A DNA stretch of 16,016 nucleotides from Spirochaetaceae bacterium (GTDB lineage: Bacteria; Spirochaetota; Spirochaetia; UBA9216). The translations under genes and the position numbers were made by a program. Shown piece by piece: positions 5,967 to 13,226 of the stretch (positions are counted from its first letter, which is position 1; each line of letters begins with the position of its first letter). The notes under the pieces were generated by a model. The model saw only the letters and a program-made list of their open reading frames with translations, did no database searches and was not told the DNA's origin. The DNA is taken from positions 1 through 16,016 of the forward strand of contig JAQQAK010000254.1 in NCBI GenBank assembly GCA_028527945.1, given 5' to 3'.

Positions 5967-7955
5967 ATGAATAAATATCAAAATAAGGATAATAATCAAT
6001 CGGGTAGAAAACCTGTAGCATCAATTCAAATAGAAAAAATGCGCAAAATAGCAGTATTTATCGGCTTTTTATTAATGGTAATAACAAATATTCTGGAACT
6101 CTTGTTTTCAGAAAACCGTACATTTAAAGTATTTTTACTGGGAATTATAACTTCTACAGTATTTTTTTTTGCAGCCTTATACAACGTATCTCATCCAATG
6201 AAAGGAAGGTTTAAATATCCATTTATAATAGCAGTAGCTCCATTTTCAGCAATTGTAGGATTTATATTCGGAAGTCTGCTTTATACCTATCCGCTTGGAA
6301 TAATATTTGTAATTTTATGGTTATATCTTAGCCTGGAGTTTTCTTATCAATATTCACTTTCGCTTAATATTTTTATTATCATTATTTACATTGTTTCAGA
6401 CTTAGTTTTTATTCATTATTCATTTGAATACAAAGTCTTTAATATGGTATTTATTATATTTACCTCATCTCTGGGGTTCATATCTTCTTATATTATTCAG
6501 CAAGTTCAAAGCGATCTGAATTATCAATATGAATTAACTATAAGGACAGCTGAAAAACTTGAAAAAGAACTTCAAACAAAAACAGAAATGTACTCGAGTT
6601 TAGCTCATGAGGTAAAAACCCCTCTTACGATAATCAGGCATTATTTTTCAAAATATCGGAAAAATAATATAGATTCCAAAGAACTGAACATTATTCAGGA
6701 TAATCTGGACAAGCTTGAACGAAGAATGACGACCATGCTTAAATTTGAAAGAGAAATGCTTAGCGGCAATAAACCAACGTCTCAAATAAGTACAGGCTCA
6801 TGCGACATTGGCATATTGATAAAAAATAATATTCCCCTTTTAAATACATATTTTGAAAGAAAAAATGTAAACATTGAATTTGATATAAGAAGTGGTTTCA
6901 ATGTAGCTCTCACCCAAATTGATTGTGAACATATATTTTTAAATCTTCTTGAAAATTCCCTGCGTTATACGGACTGTGGAGGAACTGTAACTCTAAAACT
7001 TCAAAATACTAAAAACGCAGAAGTAATGCTCAGTATATCAGATACAGGAATTGGCATGGATGCTGTTGAGCTGGAAAGAATTTTTGAGCCATATGTTCAG
7101 ATTGAACAAATCCGCTCATCAAAGCAGGGATTGGGAATGGGGCTGGCAATTGTAAAAAAAATTGTGGAGAGAACAGGTGGCAGCATTAGTGTAACTTCAA
7201 AAAAAGGTGAAGGAACAGAATTCATTGTACTGCTGCCCATTGGAGGAAAATCCAATAATGACTCAACTTCTCAACTAATCCTGCCCCCCAATTTTCAGAG
7301 TCTCAATAACACTGCAAAGACACAAATAAAAAAGCACTCCGGGAGTTTTGAATATAGTGTTTTTCTTGTAGAAGATAACGAAGATCTTCGTGAGTTCCTG
7401 TCTGACTTTTTATCAGATGAATATACAGTATCCGCATTCCCCGATGGACAAGATGCTCTTGCAGCTATAACAAGAGAAAATATTCCAGATTTAATCATCT
7501 CCGATGTGTATATGGAAAAAATGGATGGAATAGGTCTTATAGAAAATATAAACAACCTCTATCCTGATATTAGAATACCATTTATCTATATCTCCGCGGA
7601 CGATACAGAACAAATGAGACTTCGAGGACTGGGTAAGGGTGCTCTGGATTATATTACAAAACCCTTCAGCCCTGAAGAAATGAAACTTAAAATCTCAACC
7701 TGGATAGACCTGCTCTCTGACATGGATGAGGCTGATAAAATGGCCCTTGAAAGTCTTGAATTAGATTACCAGCTTACACCAAGAGAAATCCAGATAGCAT
7801 ACATGCTGCGCCAGGGACTACCACGAACAGATATTTCACAAAAACTTTTTATTAGCGCAAATACAGTAAAAACACATATCTCTTCAATTTATTCTAAATG
7901 TAACGTGGGAAATAAGAGCGAATTCCTATCACTGCTTAAGAAAAATCAAAGTTAA
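5967..7955 (+). CDS. Membrane hybrid sensor histidine kinase with receiver and LuxR-type HTH
   Basis: This 662-residue protein carries a whole phosphorelay in one chain. Six TM helices span about 26-180, with no large extracellytoplasmic loop. The H-box is SLAHEVKTPLTI with H214; the N-box is IFLNLLENS (N326/N330); the ATPase G-boxes are DTGIGM (359-364) and QGLGMGLAIV (387-396). The receiver (about 464-580) has acidic EDNED, phospho-acceptor D513, S543 and K565. The C-terminus (about 600-660) is a GerE/LuxR helix-turn-helix, LTPREIQIAYMLRQGL through ISANTVKTHISSIYSKC. Signals are probably sensed in or near the membrane. ATG 5967 lacks a clear Shine-Dalgarno; ATG at residue 25 is an alternative with no better site. 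It is divergent from the 2TM-DUF4097 operon, a plausible target. Having the HTH on a membrane protein means DNA binding at the membrane or release by proteolysis. Confidence 0.92.
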   Translation: MNKYQNKDNNQSGRKPVASIQIEKMRKIAVFIGFLLMVITNILELLFSENRTFKVFLLGIITSTVFFFAALYNVSHPMKGRFKYPFIIAVAPFSAIVGFIFGSLLYTYPLGIIFVILWLYLSLEFSYQYSLSLNIFIIIIYIVSDLVFIHYSFEYKVFNMVFIIFTSSLGFISSYIIQQVQSDLNYQYELTIRTAEKLEKELQTKTEMYSSLAHEVKTPLTIIRHYFSKYRKNNIDSKELNIIQDNLDKLERRMTTMLKFEREMLSGNKPTSQISTGSCDIGILIKNNIPLLNTYFERKNVNIEFDIRSGFNVALTQIDCEHIFLNLLENSLRYTDCGGTVTLKLQNTKNAEVMLSISDTGIGMDAVELERIFEPYVQIEQIRSSKQGLGMGLAIVKKIVERTGGSISVTSKKGEGTEFIVLLPIGGKSNNDSTSQLILPPNFQSLNNTAKTQIKKHSGSFEYSVFLVEDNEDLREFLSDFLSDEYTVSAFPDGQDALAAITRENIPDLIISDVYMEKMDGIGLIENINNLYPDIRIPFIYISADDTEQMRLRGLGKGALDYITKPFSPEEMKLKISTWIDLLSDMDEADKMALESLELDYQLTPREIQIAYMLRQGLPRTDISQKLFISANTVKTHISSIYSKCNVGNKSEFLSLLKKNQS

Positions 7956-8005
7956 TTCTAATAACGTTCCTATGCTATTGAAAGATAAAGTATTTTAGCC
8001 TAAAA

Positions 8006-8024
8006 ATCACCCTTTTAGGGTGAG
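8006..8024. promoter_or_regulatory. Palindrome copy 1 upstream of the C45 lipoprotein gene
   Basis: ATCACCC-TTTTA-GGGTGAG; the core TCACCCT/AGGGTGA is a perfect 7-bp dyad with a 3-nt centre. It lies 86 nt before the TTG start. A possible -10 (TATAAA) begins 8 nt after it, so the palindrome would cover the -35 region. No U-tract follows, which argues against a terminator for the kinase gene. The same motif recurs at 9955 and 14867. Confidence 0.5.
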
Positions 8025-8110
8025 GATATCTTATAAAAGAGTAATTATTATTCAAACAGAGTCTATTGAATTTTAAAAGATCCTCAAAAAAAATACTTTA
8101 GGAGAATATC

Positions 8111-9868
8111 TTGAAAAAGAAAATAATAATTCTTTTAATAATATCAGTTTCATGTTCGCTATTGAGCTGTAAATCCTTTGTTAATATATCAGGAGAAATA
8201 GAGAATACTAATTTCCAGGACAAAATCCTGCTCCATGGCGATATAAAAAAATTTGAAGACGGGAGCCTGCGTTATGAGCATGGTGTGCCAGTATTAAGGG
8301 TTTCCGGTTCATATTATGATATGGGTCTCCAGTATGGGGTCCTCTTAAAAGACGAGCTGGGTAAAGCATTTAAAGATTTTGAAAACATTTATAACAAGCT
8401 GATTGATTCATTACCCCTTTATAAAAGGGGTCTTTTTATCAGTGGGTTTATAAATCCAATAATAAAGAAAACAAAAAACAGGCTGCCTCAGAAATATAAA
8501 GATGAAATAAAAGGGCTTTCAGAAGGTTCTGGAATACCAGAAAAATACCTTTATCTATCAGCAGGTGGAGGAGGCTTTCTGGAGTTTGCCTGTTCAGTAA
8601 TTATACAGAGAGATGAAAACCGTATTCTTCATGGAAGAATTCTTGACTGGTATCCGGCGATGGGAAAATCAACTGTTATTGTAGAATATACTCCCGAACA
8701 CGCTAAAAAATATACTACTATTGGATTACTTCATTACCCAACATTGGGAATAAGCGGCCTGGGTGAAAATGGAATATCAACATCTATAAACCTTATATCA
8801 TATATAAAAAACAAGAAAAACAATAGAAACCTGCCGCTTTATTATATGACCAGAGAAATACTGGAAAGCGCGGACAACATAAACGATGTGGATAAAATGT
8901 TAACGGGATTTAAGGCTGATATTGGGTGGCTTCTGGGAGTAACAGATGGACATAATGCAGATGGAGCAATATTTGAGATAGGCACAGACGATATAAACAA
9001 AATAGATCTGGAGAAATCAACCGACTGTATTTGGGGAATAAATGGCTTCAAAGATAATGAGATGAATAAAAAATACACAAGTATTTTTGACAAAAAAGCT
9101 GTAATAAATGATCCGAGAAGACAGAGATGGACGGAATCTGTAGAACTTGAGAATCTTGGTGTGGATTACCTTATTAATATTCTGTCAGACACATCTTTTG
9201 AAGGATATTCTCAATACTACAGCGAGGTATCAAGAGGCCCAATTAACAGCTCCAAAAATATTCAGTCTATAGTCTTTGATAATGTTAATGGAGTATTCTA
9301 TTTTGCCTACGGTGAAGGCTTTGCCGGACTGGAAAATTTTTATAAATACGACACAAAAACATCAGAAATGACTCTGTACAGAGAAAAGATTGAAAGACCA
9401 GAAAAACTGGAGAATTTTCGAAAATTAAATGAAAACGCATTGATAGATATCATTGCAGGAGACTACCAGAGTATTCTCGACAAAATAGATCTTGACAGTG
9501 AGCTATTTCCTGTAGAAGTAGAAATGCTGTACAATATTTGGAAAGACGACAATGAGTCAATTGCCCCAACACTCCTTCTGGAGCAATTGGATAATCAGAT
9601 AAAACGATATCCGGATGTATGCGCTAATTATTATATGAAGGCAAAGATTCTTTACAAAACATCCTGCAACAGTGACAAACTATTAATAACAATAGAAAAG
9701 GCCCTTGTTTGCCGAATAGTTCCGGCAAGCAGAAAGATAGAAATGTATAAAATGCTTTCAGAATACTATAAGAACAACGGAAAAGATGAAAAATATGAAT
9801 ATTATACACAATTGTGTAATGACTTCATCAAAAGCCTGAATACAAACTATAAAGACAATTACAAGTAA
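8111..9868 (+). CDS. C45/NAAA-type Ntn-hydrolase lipoprotein
   Basis: The 585-residue protein starts at TTG 8111 with AGGAG at 8100-8104 and 6-nt spacing. A lipoprotein signal (KKKIIILLIISVSCSLLSC) ends at C20, so the protein is probably lipid-anchored outside the cytoplasm. The segment VLRVSGSYYDMGLQYG (61-76) matches the N-terminal part of the acyl-CoA:6-aminopenicillanate acyltransferase/C45 family. FACSVIIQRDENRILHGRILDW (159-180) matches the NAAA catalytic block CTSIV...HGRNLDY. Autocleavage before C161 would expose it as N-terminal nucleophile, with R175 and D179 conserved. The family cleaves amide bonds of acylated small molecules (N-acylethanolamines, penicillins, acyl-homoserine lactones); the substrate here is unknown. 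Residues 440-585 form a helical, TPR-like extension that is unusual for the family. It is monocistronic, between a palindromic site and a strong hairpin. Confidence 0.8.
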   Translation: MKKKIIILLIISVSCSLLSCKSFVNISGEIENTNFQDKILLHGDIKKFEDGSLRYEHGVPVLRVSGSYYDMGLQYGVLLKDELGKAFKDFENIYNKLIDSLPLYKRGLFISGFINPIIKKTKNRLPQKYKDEIKGLSEGSGIPEKYLYLSAGGGGFLEFACSVIIQRDENRILHGRILDWYPAMGKSTVIVEYTPEHAKKYTTIGLLHYPTLGISGLGENGISTSINLISYIKNKKNNRNLPLYYMTREILESADNINDVDKMLTGFKADIGWLLGVTDGHNADGAIFEIGTDDINKIDLEKSTDCIWGINGFKDNEMNKKYTSIFDKKAVINDPRRQRWTESVELENLGVDYLINILSDTSFEGYSQYYSEVSRGPINSSKNIQSIVFDNVNGVFYFAYGEGFAGLENFYKYDTKTSEMTLYREKIERPEKLENFRKLNENALIDIIAGDYQSILDKIDLDSELFPVEVEMLYNIWKDDNESIAPTLLLEQLDNQIKRYPDVCANYYMKAKILYKTSCNSDKLLITIEKALVCRIVPASRKIEMYKMLSEYYKNNGKDEKYEYYTQLCNDFIKSLNTNYKDNYK

Positions 9869-9906
9869 ACAACTACATTCAAACAATAAACTCTACTACT
9901 AAAAAA

Positions 9907-9939
9907 CCTCTTTCAAAGTCCGGTTAGGGTTGAAAGAGG
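9907..9939. terminator. Bidirectional terminator after the C45 lipoprotein gene
   Basis: CCTCTTTCAA (9907-9916) and TTGAAAGAGG (9930-9939) pair perfectly over 10 bp with a 13-nt loop. The hairpin lies about 40 nt past the stop. A6 at 9901-9906 gives a U-tract on the minus strand, while the plus strand continues CTCATTTTA. It therefore ends the C45 transcript and isolates the lipoprotein pair that follows. Confidence 0.7.
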
Positions 9940-9954
9940 CTCATTTTACATAAA

Positions 9955-9973
9955 ATCACCCTTTTTGGGTGAT
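9955..9973. promoter_or_regulatory. Palindrome copy 2 upstream of the GLUG lipoprotein pair
   Basis: ATCACCC-TTTTT-GGGTGAT is a perfect 7+7 dyad, 94 nt before the ATG of the first GLUG lipoprotein. Because a full terminator hairpin already follows the C45 gene at 9907-9939, this second dyad is better read as an operator or activator site. A TATATC element begins 5 nt downstream. Confidence 0.5.
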
Positions 9974-10067
9974 GCCCTTATATCAAATCACATTTACATT
10001 ACAGAGCATTAAAACACCATTTAAGAATTACCTATAAAAAGGTAACGGTAGAAATCAGGAGAATTCA

Positions 10068-10330
10068 ATGAAAAAGATTACAGCAGCATTACTAATTGTA
10101 ATGGTAACTGGCAGCTTATTTTTGTCATGCCAGTCAGACTTAGGAGACGCAGTCATTGGAGCAAGCGGAACATCACTTGGCTCAGTAGATACAGACGGTG
10201 ACGGAATCTCTGACGGAACAGCAATCGACTCTGATGGAGATGGAGAAGCTGATGGGATTGATACTGACGGTGATGGGACAATAGACGAAGAATGGTCCAG
10301 TGATTATACAATTACCGACAGTTCTGACAG
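10068..10330 (+). repeat. Duplicated head segment, copy A (copy B at 11478-11740)
   Basis: Aligned at a fixed offset of 1410 bp without gaps, copies A and B differ at about 7 positions over 263 bp. The 104 bp from 10227 to 10330 are identical. The similarity starts at the Shine-Dalgarno (GGAGAAT-CA-ATG in both) and stops abruptly in the Ser-rich linker. After that the two genes share no obvious alignment. This is a recent duplication or ongoing gene conversion limited to the anchor region. Confidence 0.9.
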
Positions 10331-11450
10331 CAGTAGTTCCGATAGCAGTAGTTCTGAAAGTAGCGAAGCAACCGTTACTGAGGATGGGACAGAAGAACAT
10401 CCGTTCCTTATTGAAACCGCTGATGATTTGGCAAATGTTGGCGCTGAATCCACCGGCTATGAGGACTGGACAACCAGCAGCTATTATAAGCTGACAGCAG
10501 ATATTGATCTAACAGCAAGCGGCTATTCTGAATGGAGTCCAATTTCATATATATCCGGAAGCTTTGACGGCAACGACCATACTATTTCAAACATGGTTAT
10601 TACCACATCCAATTCAAGCCTTGAACGATATGGTCTTTTTAGAACGCTATCATGGGGAGCGGTTGTAAAGGACCTTACAATAACAGGCAGCATTACATTG
10701 CCTGATACAGACGGCACTACTGTCAATATTAATAAGACAGATAAATATATCGGAGGTCTGGCCGGATTGGCCTATGGAGGAAGCACCCCTGGCGGAGACT
10801 CGGCTGTGGCCAGTACTATTACAAACTGCCATTCCAATGTTTCTATAAGCACATACGGTTATATGGTTGGGGGTTTAATTGGGTATTGCCAATATGAGGG
10901 AGTAGAAATTACAGGCTGTTCTGCTGAAGGAAGCGTAACTGGAGGAGCAGCAAAAGGTAACAAGAGCGAATATGGCGCGGTGGGTGGACTTATAGGTTAT
11001 GCCGAGGGAGCTGTTATAAATAAGAGCTTTGCTACCGGAGAGGTGTCTTTGCAGGAGTACGCAAAATACGCCGGCGGCCTTGTTGGAATAACTACAGATA
11101 CATCCACTTATAAAAACTGCTATTCTCAAGGTGATGTCTCCAGCGTTAGTGGAATTGCTTATATAATGGGAGGATTTTTTGGAAAGGCTGGCGGAACCCT
11201 TTCTGCGACAAACTGTTACGCCTCAGGGACTATATCTGGAGATTATAACGATGGAGGAGAAGGTTTTTATACTGAAGGCTCTTCTGTAACAGCATCTAAT
11301 TGCTTTGCTATGGATACAAACACAGCCTCAGGAGTTACAACCTTAACAGAGACTCAATTTAAAACAAAATCAACCTTCACTGATGCCGGCTGGGACTTTG
11401 ATTCTATCTGGACAATTGATGACGGTAACGAATACCCAGACCTTCAGTAG
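10068..11450 (+). CDS. GLUG-repeat surface lipoprotein with calcium-type Asp repeats (paralogue 1)
   Basis: The 460-residue protein has a lipoprotein signal ending LFLSC (C21). Residues 41-75 hold three Asp-rich repeats of the DxDGDGxxDG type (DTDGDGISDG, DSDGDGEADG, DTDGDGTIDE), like thrombospondin type 3 or dockerin calcium loops. A Ser/Asp-rich linker runs to about 100. The body opens with HPFLIETADDLANVG, then a beta-rich region with GLUG-type motifs: YIGGLAG, MVGGLIG, AVGGLIGYAEG, YAGGLVG and MGGFFG. Each precedes a C-x-(S/A)-x-G stretch such as NCYASGTISG. The C-terminus, WDFDSIWTIDDGNEYPDL, is the usual end of GLUG proteins. AGGAG at 10057-10061 is 6 nt before ATG. It is probably surface-exposed and involved in adhesion or carbohydrate contact, which is a family-based inference. 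It is the first gene of a tandem pair. Confidence 0.85.
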   Translation: MKKITAALLIVMVTGSLFLSCQSDLGDAVIGASGTSLGSVDTDGDGISDGTAIDSDGDGEADGIDTDGDGTIDEEWSSDYTITDSSDSSSSDSSSSESSEATVTEDGTEEHPFLIETADDLANVGAESTGYEDWTTSSYYKLTADIDLTASGYSEWSPISYISGSFDGNDHTISNMVITTSNSSLERYGLFRTLSWGAVVKDLTITGSITLPDTDGTTVNINKTDKYIGGLAGLAYGGSTPGGDSAVASTITNCHSNVSISTYGYMVGGLIGYCQYEGVEITGCSAEGSVTGGAAKGNKSEYGAVGGLIGYAEGAVINKSFATGEVSLQEYAKYAGGLVGITTDTSTYKNCYSQGDVSSVSGIAYIMGGFFGKAGGTLSATNCYASGTISGDYNDGGEGFYTEGSSVTASNCFAMDTNTASGVTTLTETQFKTKSTFTDAGWDFDSIWTIDDGNEYPDLQ

Positions 11451-11477
11451 AGGGTATCTGTTTAAATGGAGAATACA

Positions 11478-12989
11478 ATGAAAAAGATTACAGCAGCACT
11501 ACTAATTATAATGGTAACTGGCAGCTTATTTTTATCATGCCAGTCAGACTTAGGAGACACAGTCATTGGAGCAAGCGGGACATCACTTGGCTCAGTAGAT
11601 ACAGACGGTGACGGAACCTCTGACGGAACAGCAATTGACTCTGATGGAGATGGAGAAGCTGATGGGATTGATACTGACGGTGATGGGACAATAGACGAAG
11701 AATGGTCCAGTGATTATACAATTACCGACAGTTCTGACAGTAGTTCTGATGGCAGCAGTTCTGACACTGAGACAGAAGACACAACCGCACCAGCGGAGAT
11801 AACAGATTTAACGCTTACTGAGGTTAGTAAGAATGGTTACGGAGTATTGAGCTTCAGCTGGACTGCTCCATCTGACAGTGATTTCTCAATGGTCAAAGTC
11901 TATTATTACACGGTATACTCGTCAACCGATCAATACAGCAGAGAGATTGAAAAGGGGACCAATGAAGTCAATATTTCAGGACAATCCTTCTCAAGCTATT
12001 CAACACTAGTGTTCAAGACCGTCGATACCTCCGAAAATGAATCTGATGGAACATCTGTAAAGGTTTATGTGCCAAACTCTGCCGCACTGTCTTCGTCATT
12101 GAGTGTGACCTATGTTAACAGTTCTAATGTTTCAGACCTGGACAGCCTGTTAACAACAGAGGGATATTATCTGATTGAAGAAGACCTTGATCTCGATGCT
12201 ATCTCCGGCTACTGGGAACCGGTTTCAAGCTTTTCGGGAGTTTTGGCCGGAAACGGACACACCATATCGAATCTATCAATTGATTCATCTACAGCCGAAT
12301 CAGGTTCCTCAACTCTAACTAGTAATGTAGGCTTTATTGCAAAGCTAACAGAGAACAGCGAAATCTTCGGGGTTATACTTGATGATCTGAATATAACTAT
12401 AGATTCAGATACAAACCTGTCTAATGTTGGGTCTCTTGTTGGCAACAGTGATGATGGAATAATCAGCTACTGTGGAGCATCTGGCACAATAGATGCTCCA
12501 GGATGCACCTATGTCGGCGGATTGATAGGTTATGATTGGTATACGGATGATGATCCCAAAAAATGCTATGCCGATGTTACAGTTACCGGAAGTTCTTATG
12601 TCGGAGGATTTGGTGGAAGGCTTTTTGGTGCCGTAGACTGCTACGCAACAGGTACGGTAACTGGAGATAGCTATGTAGGCGGCTTTGAGGGGCAGATAGC
12701 TGGCGCAGTCACAAGATGTTATTCTGCGGGTGGTGTAAGCGGCTCAAGCAACTACGGAGGTTTTATAGGAAGTAAATCATCCAGTACTTTAAATGTTAAA
12801 AACTGTTTCTACAACTCCGGAAATAATTTTGCTGGGGAGTCAGATAATTACGCAACATCAATAACACTAACCGATTCTGACGAATTCACCAATTTTGACT
12901 TCACCTCAGATTCCCCGGTATGGTCTATTGACAGCTCAAAAACAATCAACAGCGGAATGCCTTATTTGACAGATCTTAAACCGGAATAA
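11478..12989 (+). CDS. FN3/GLUG surface lipoprotein with calcium-type Asp repeats (paralogue 2)
   Basis: The 503-residue lipoprotein (LFLSC, C21) has a head nearly identical to the preceding gene: residues 1-88 with the same signal peptide and three Asp repeats. An in-frame ATG lies at 11466, but I start at ATG 11478: GGAG then sits 6 nt upstream, exactly as in paralogue 1. After a shorter Ser/Asp linker comes a fibronectin type III-like domain (about 104-198; PAEITDLTLTEV through VYYYTVYSS and VNISGQSFSSYSTLVFKTVD). A beta-rich region with GLUG-type motifs follows (YVGGLIGYDW, YVGGFGGR, YVGGFEGQ, YGGFIGS, with CYATGTVTG and CYSAGGVSG between). It ends VWSIDSSKTINSGMPYLTDL. The gap to paralogue 1 is only 27 nt, so they form one operon. 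Same anchor, different exposed modules. Confidence 0.85.
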   Translation: MKKITAALLIIMVTGSLFLSCQSDLGDTVIGASGTSLGSVDTDGDGTSDGTAIDSDGDGEADGIDTDGDGTIDEEWSSDYTITDSSDSSSDGSSSDTETEDTTAPAEITDLTLTEVSKNGYGVLSFSWTAPSDSDFSMVKVYYYTVYSSTDQYSREIEKGTNEVNISGQSFSSYSTLVFKTVDTSENESDGTSVKVYVPNSAALSSSLSVTYVNSSNVSDLDSLLTTEGYYLIEEDLDLDAISGYWEPVSSFSGVLAGNGHTISNLSIDSSTAESGSSTLTSNVGFIAKLTENSEIFGVILDDLNITIDSDTNLSNVGSLVGNSDDGIISYCGASGTIDAPGCTYVGGLIGYDWYTDDDPKKCYADVTVTGSSYVGGFGGRLFGAVDCYATGTVTGDSYVGGFEGQIAGAVTRCYSAGGVSGSSNYGGFIGSKSSSTLNVKNCFYNSGNNFAGESDNYATSITLTDSDEFTNFDFTSDSPVWSIDSSKTINSGMPYLTDLKPE

Positions 12990-13008
12990 TTAATTTAACT
13001 TTAAAGGC

Positions 13009-13040
13009 AAGCGGCTACAAATTATTTTTTGTAGTCGCTT
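13009..13040. terminator. Terminator hairpin after the GLUG lipoprotein pair
   Basis: AAGCGGCTACAA (13009-13020) pairs with TTGTAGTCGCTT (13029-13040), 12 bp with one G-U pair and an 8-nt loop, 20 nt past the stop. No U-tract follows. The stem is strong and well placed to end the lipoprotein operon transcript. Confidence 0.65.
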
Positions 13041-13136
13041 CCTAATATATAACCCCCTTTATTATAAGAGGCTCATAATTGAGCTAAAAAAAACTTCCAT
13101 CGCGGCCTACAGACAATCAATATAAAAACCACGACA

Positions 13137-13226
13137 CAGCCAGAAAAAATCAAGTCCATTGGATGGATATGCTTCTTTCTGGCTGCAGCAGTTTTAATTC
13201 TTATTTTAGATAGAGTATCTTACTCT
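13137..13226. terminator. Two hairpins downstream of the beta-helix gene
   Basis: AGAGTA (13212-13217) / TACTCT (13221-13226) forms a small stem directly next to the TAG stop of the minus-strand gene. Further on, CAGCCAGAAA (13137-13146) / TTTCTGGCTG (13176-13185) forms a 10-bp stem that encloses a second stem, TCCAT (13155-13159) / ATGGA (13163-13167). On the minus strand a T5 run follows the large stem after about 8 nt. They probably serve as 3'-end structures for the beta-helix transcript. Confidence 0.45.

Noticed and set aside
8006..8024. Palindrome copy 1 as the kinase gene's terminator
   Set aside because: It has no U-tract, lies 50 nt after the stop, and the same motif recurs where a terminator is not needed; kept as a possible but weaker reading.
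10188..10292. Asp/Gly repeat DNA as a CRISPR-like or microsatellite array
   Set aside because: The periodicity is in codons for DxDGDG calcium-type loops; units are not identical and no spacers are present.
10182..11129. Minus-strand open frames opposite the first GLUG lipoprotein
   Set aside because: They arise from the repetitive Gly/Ser/Asp codons of the real gene; no start signals or family features.
11466..11477. ATG at 11466 as the start of the second GLUG lipoprotein
   Set aside because: It would place four extra residues before the signal peptide, lacks a Shine-Dalgarno, and its own bases supply the GGAG used by the ATG at 11478, which matches the paralogue.
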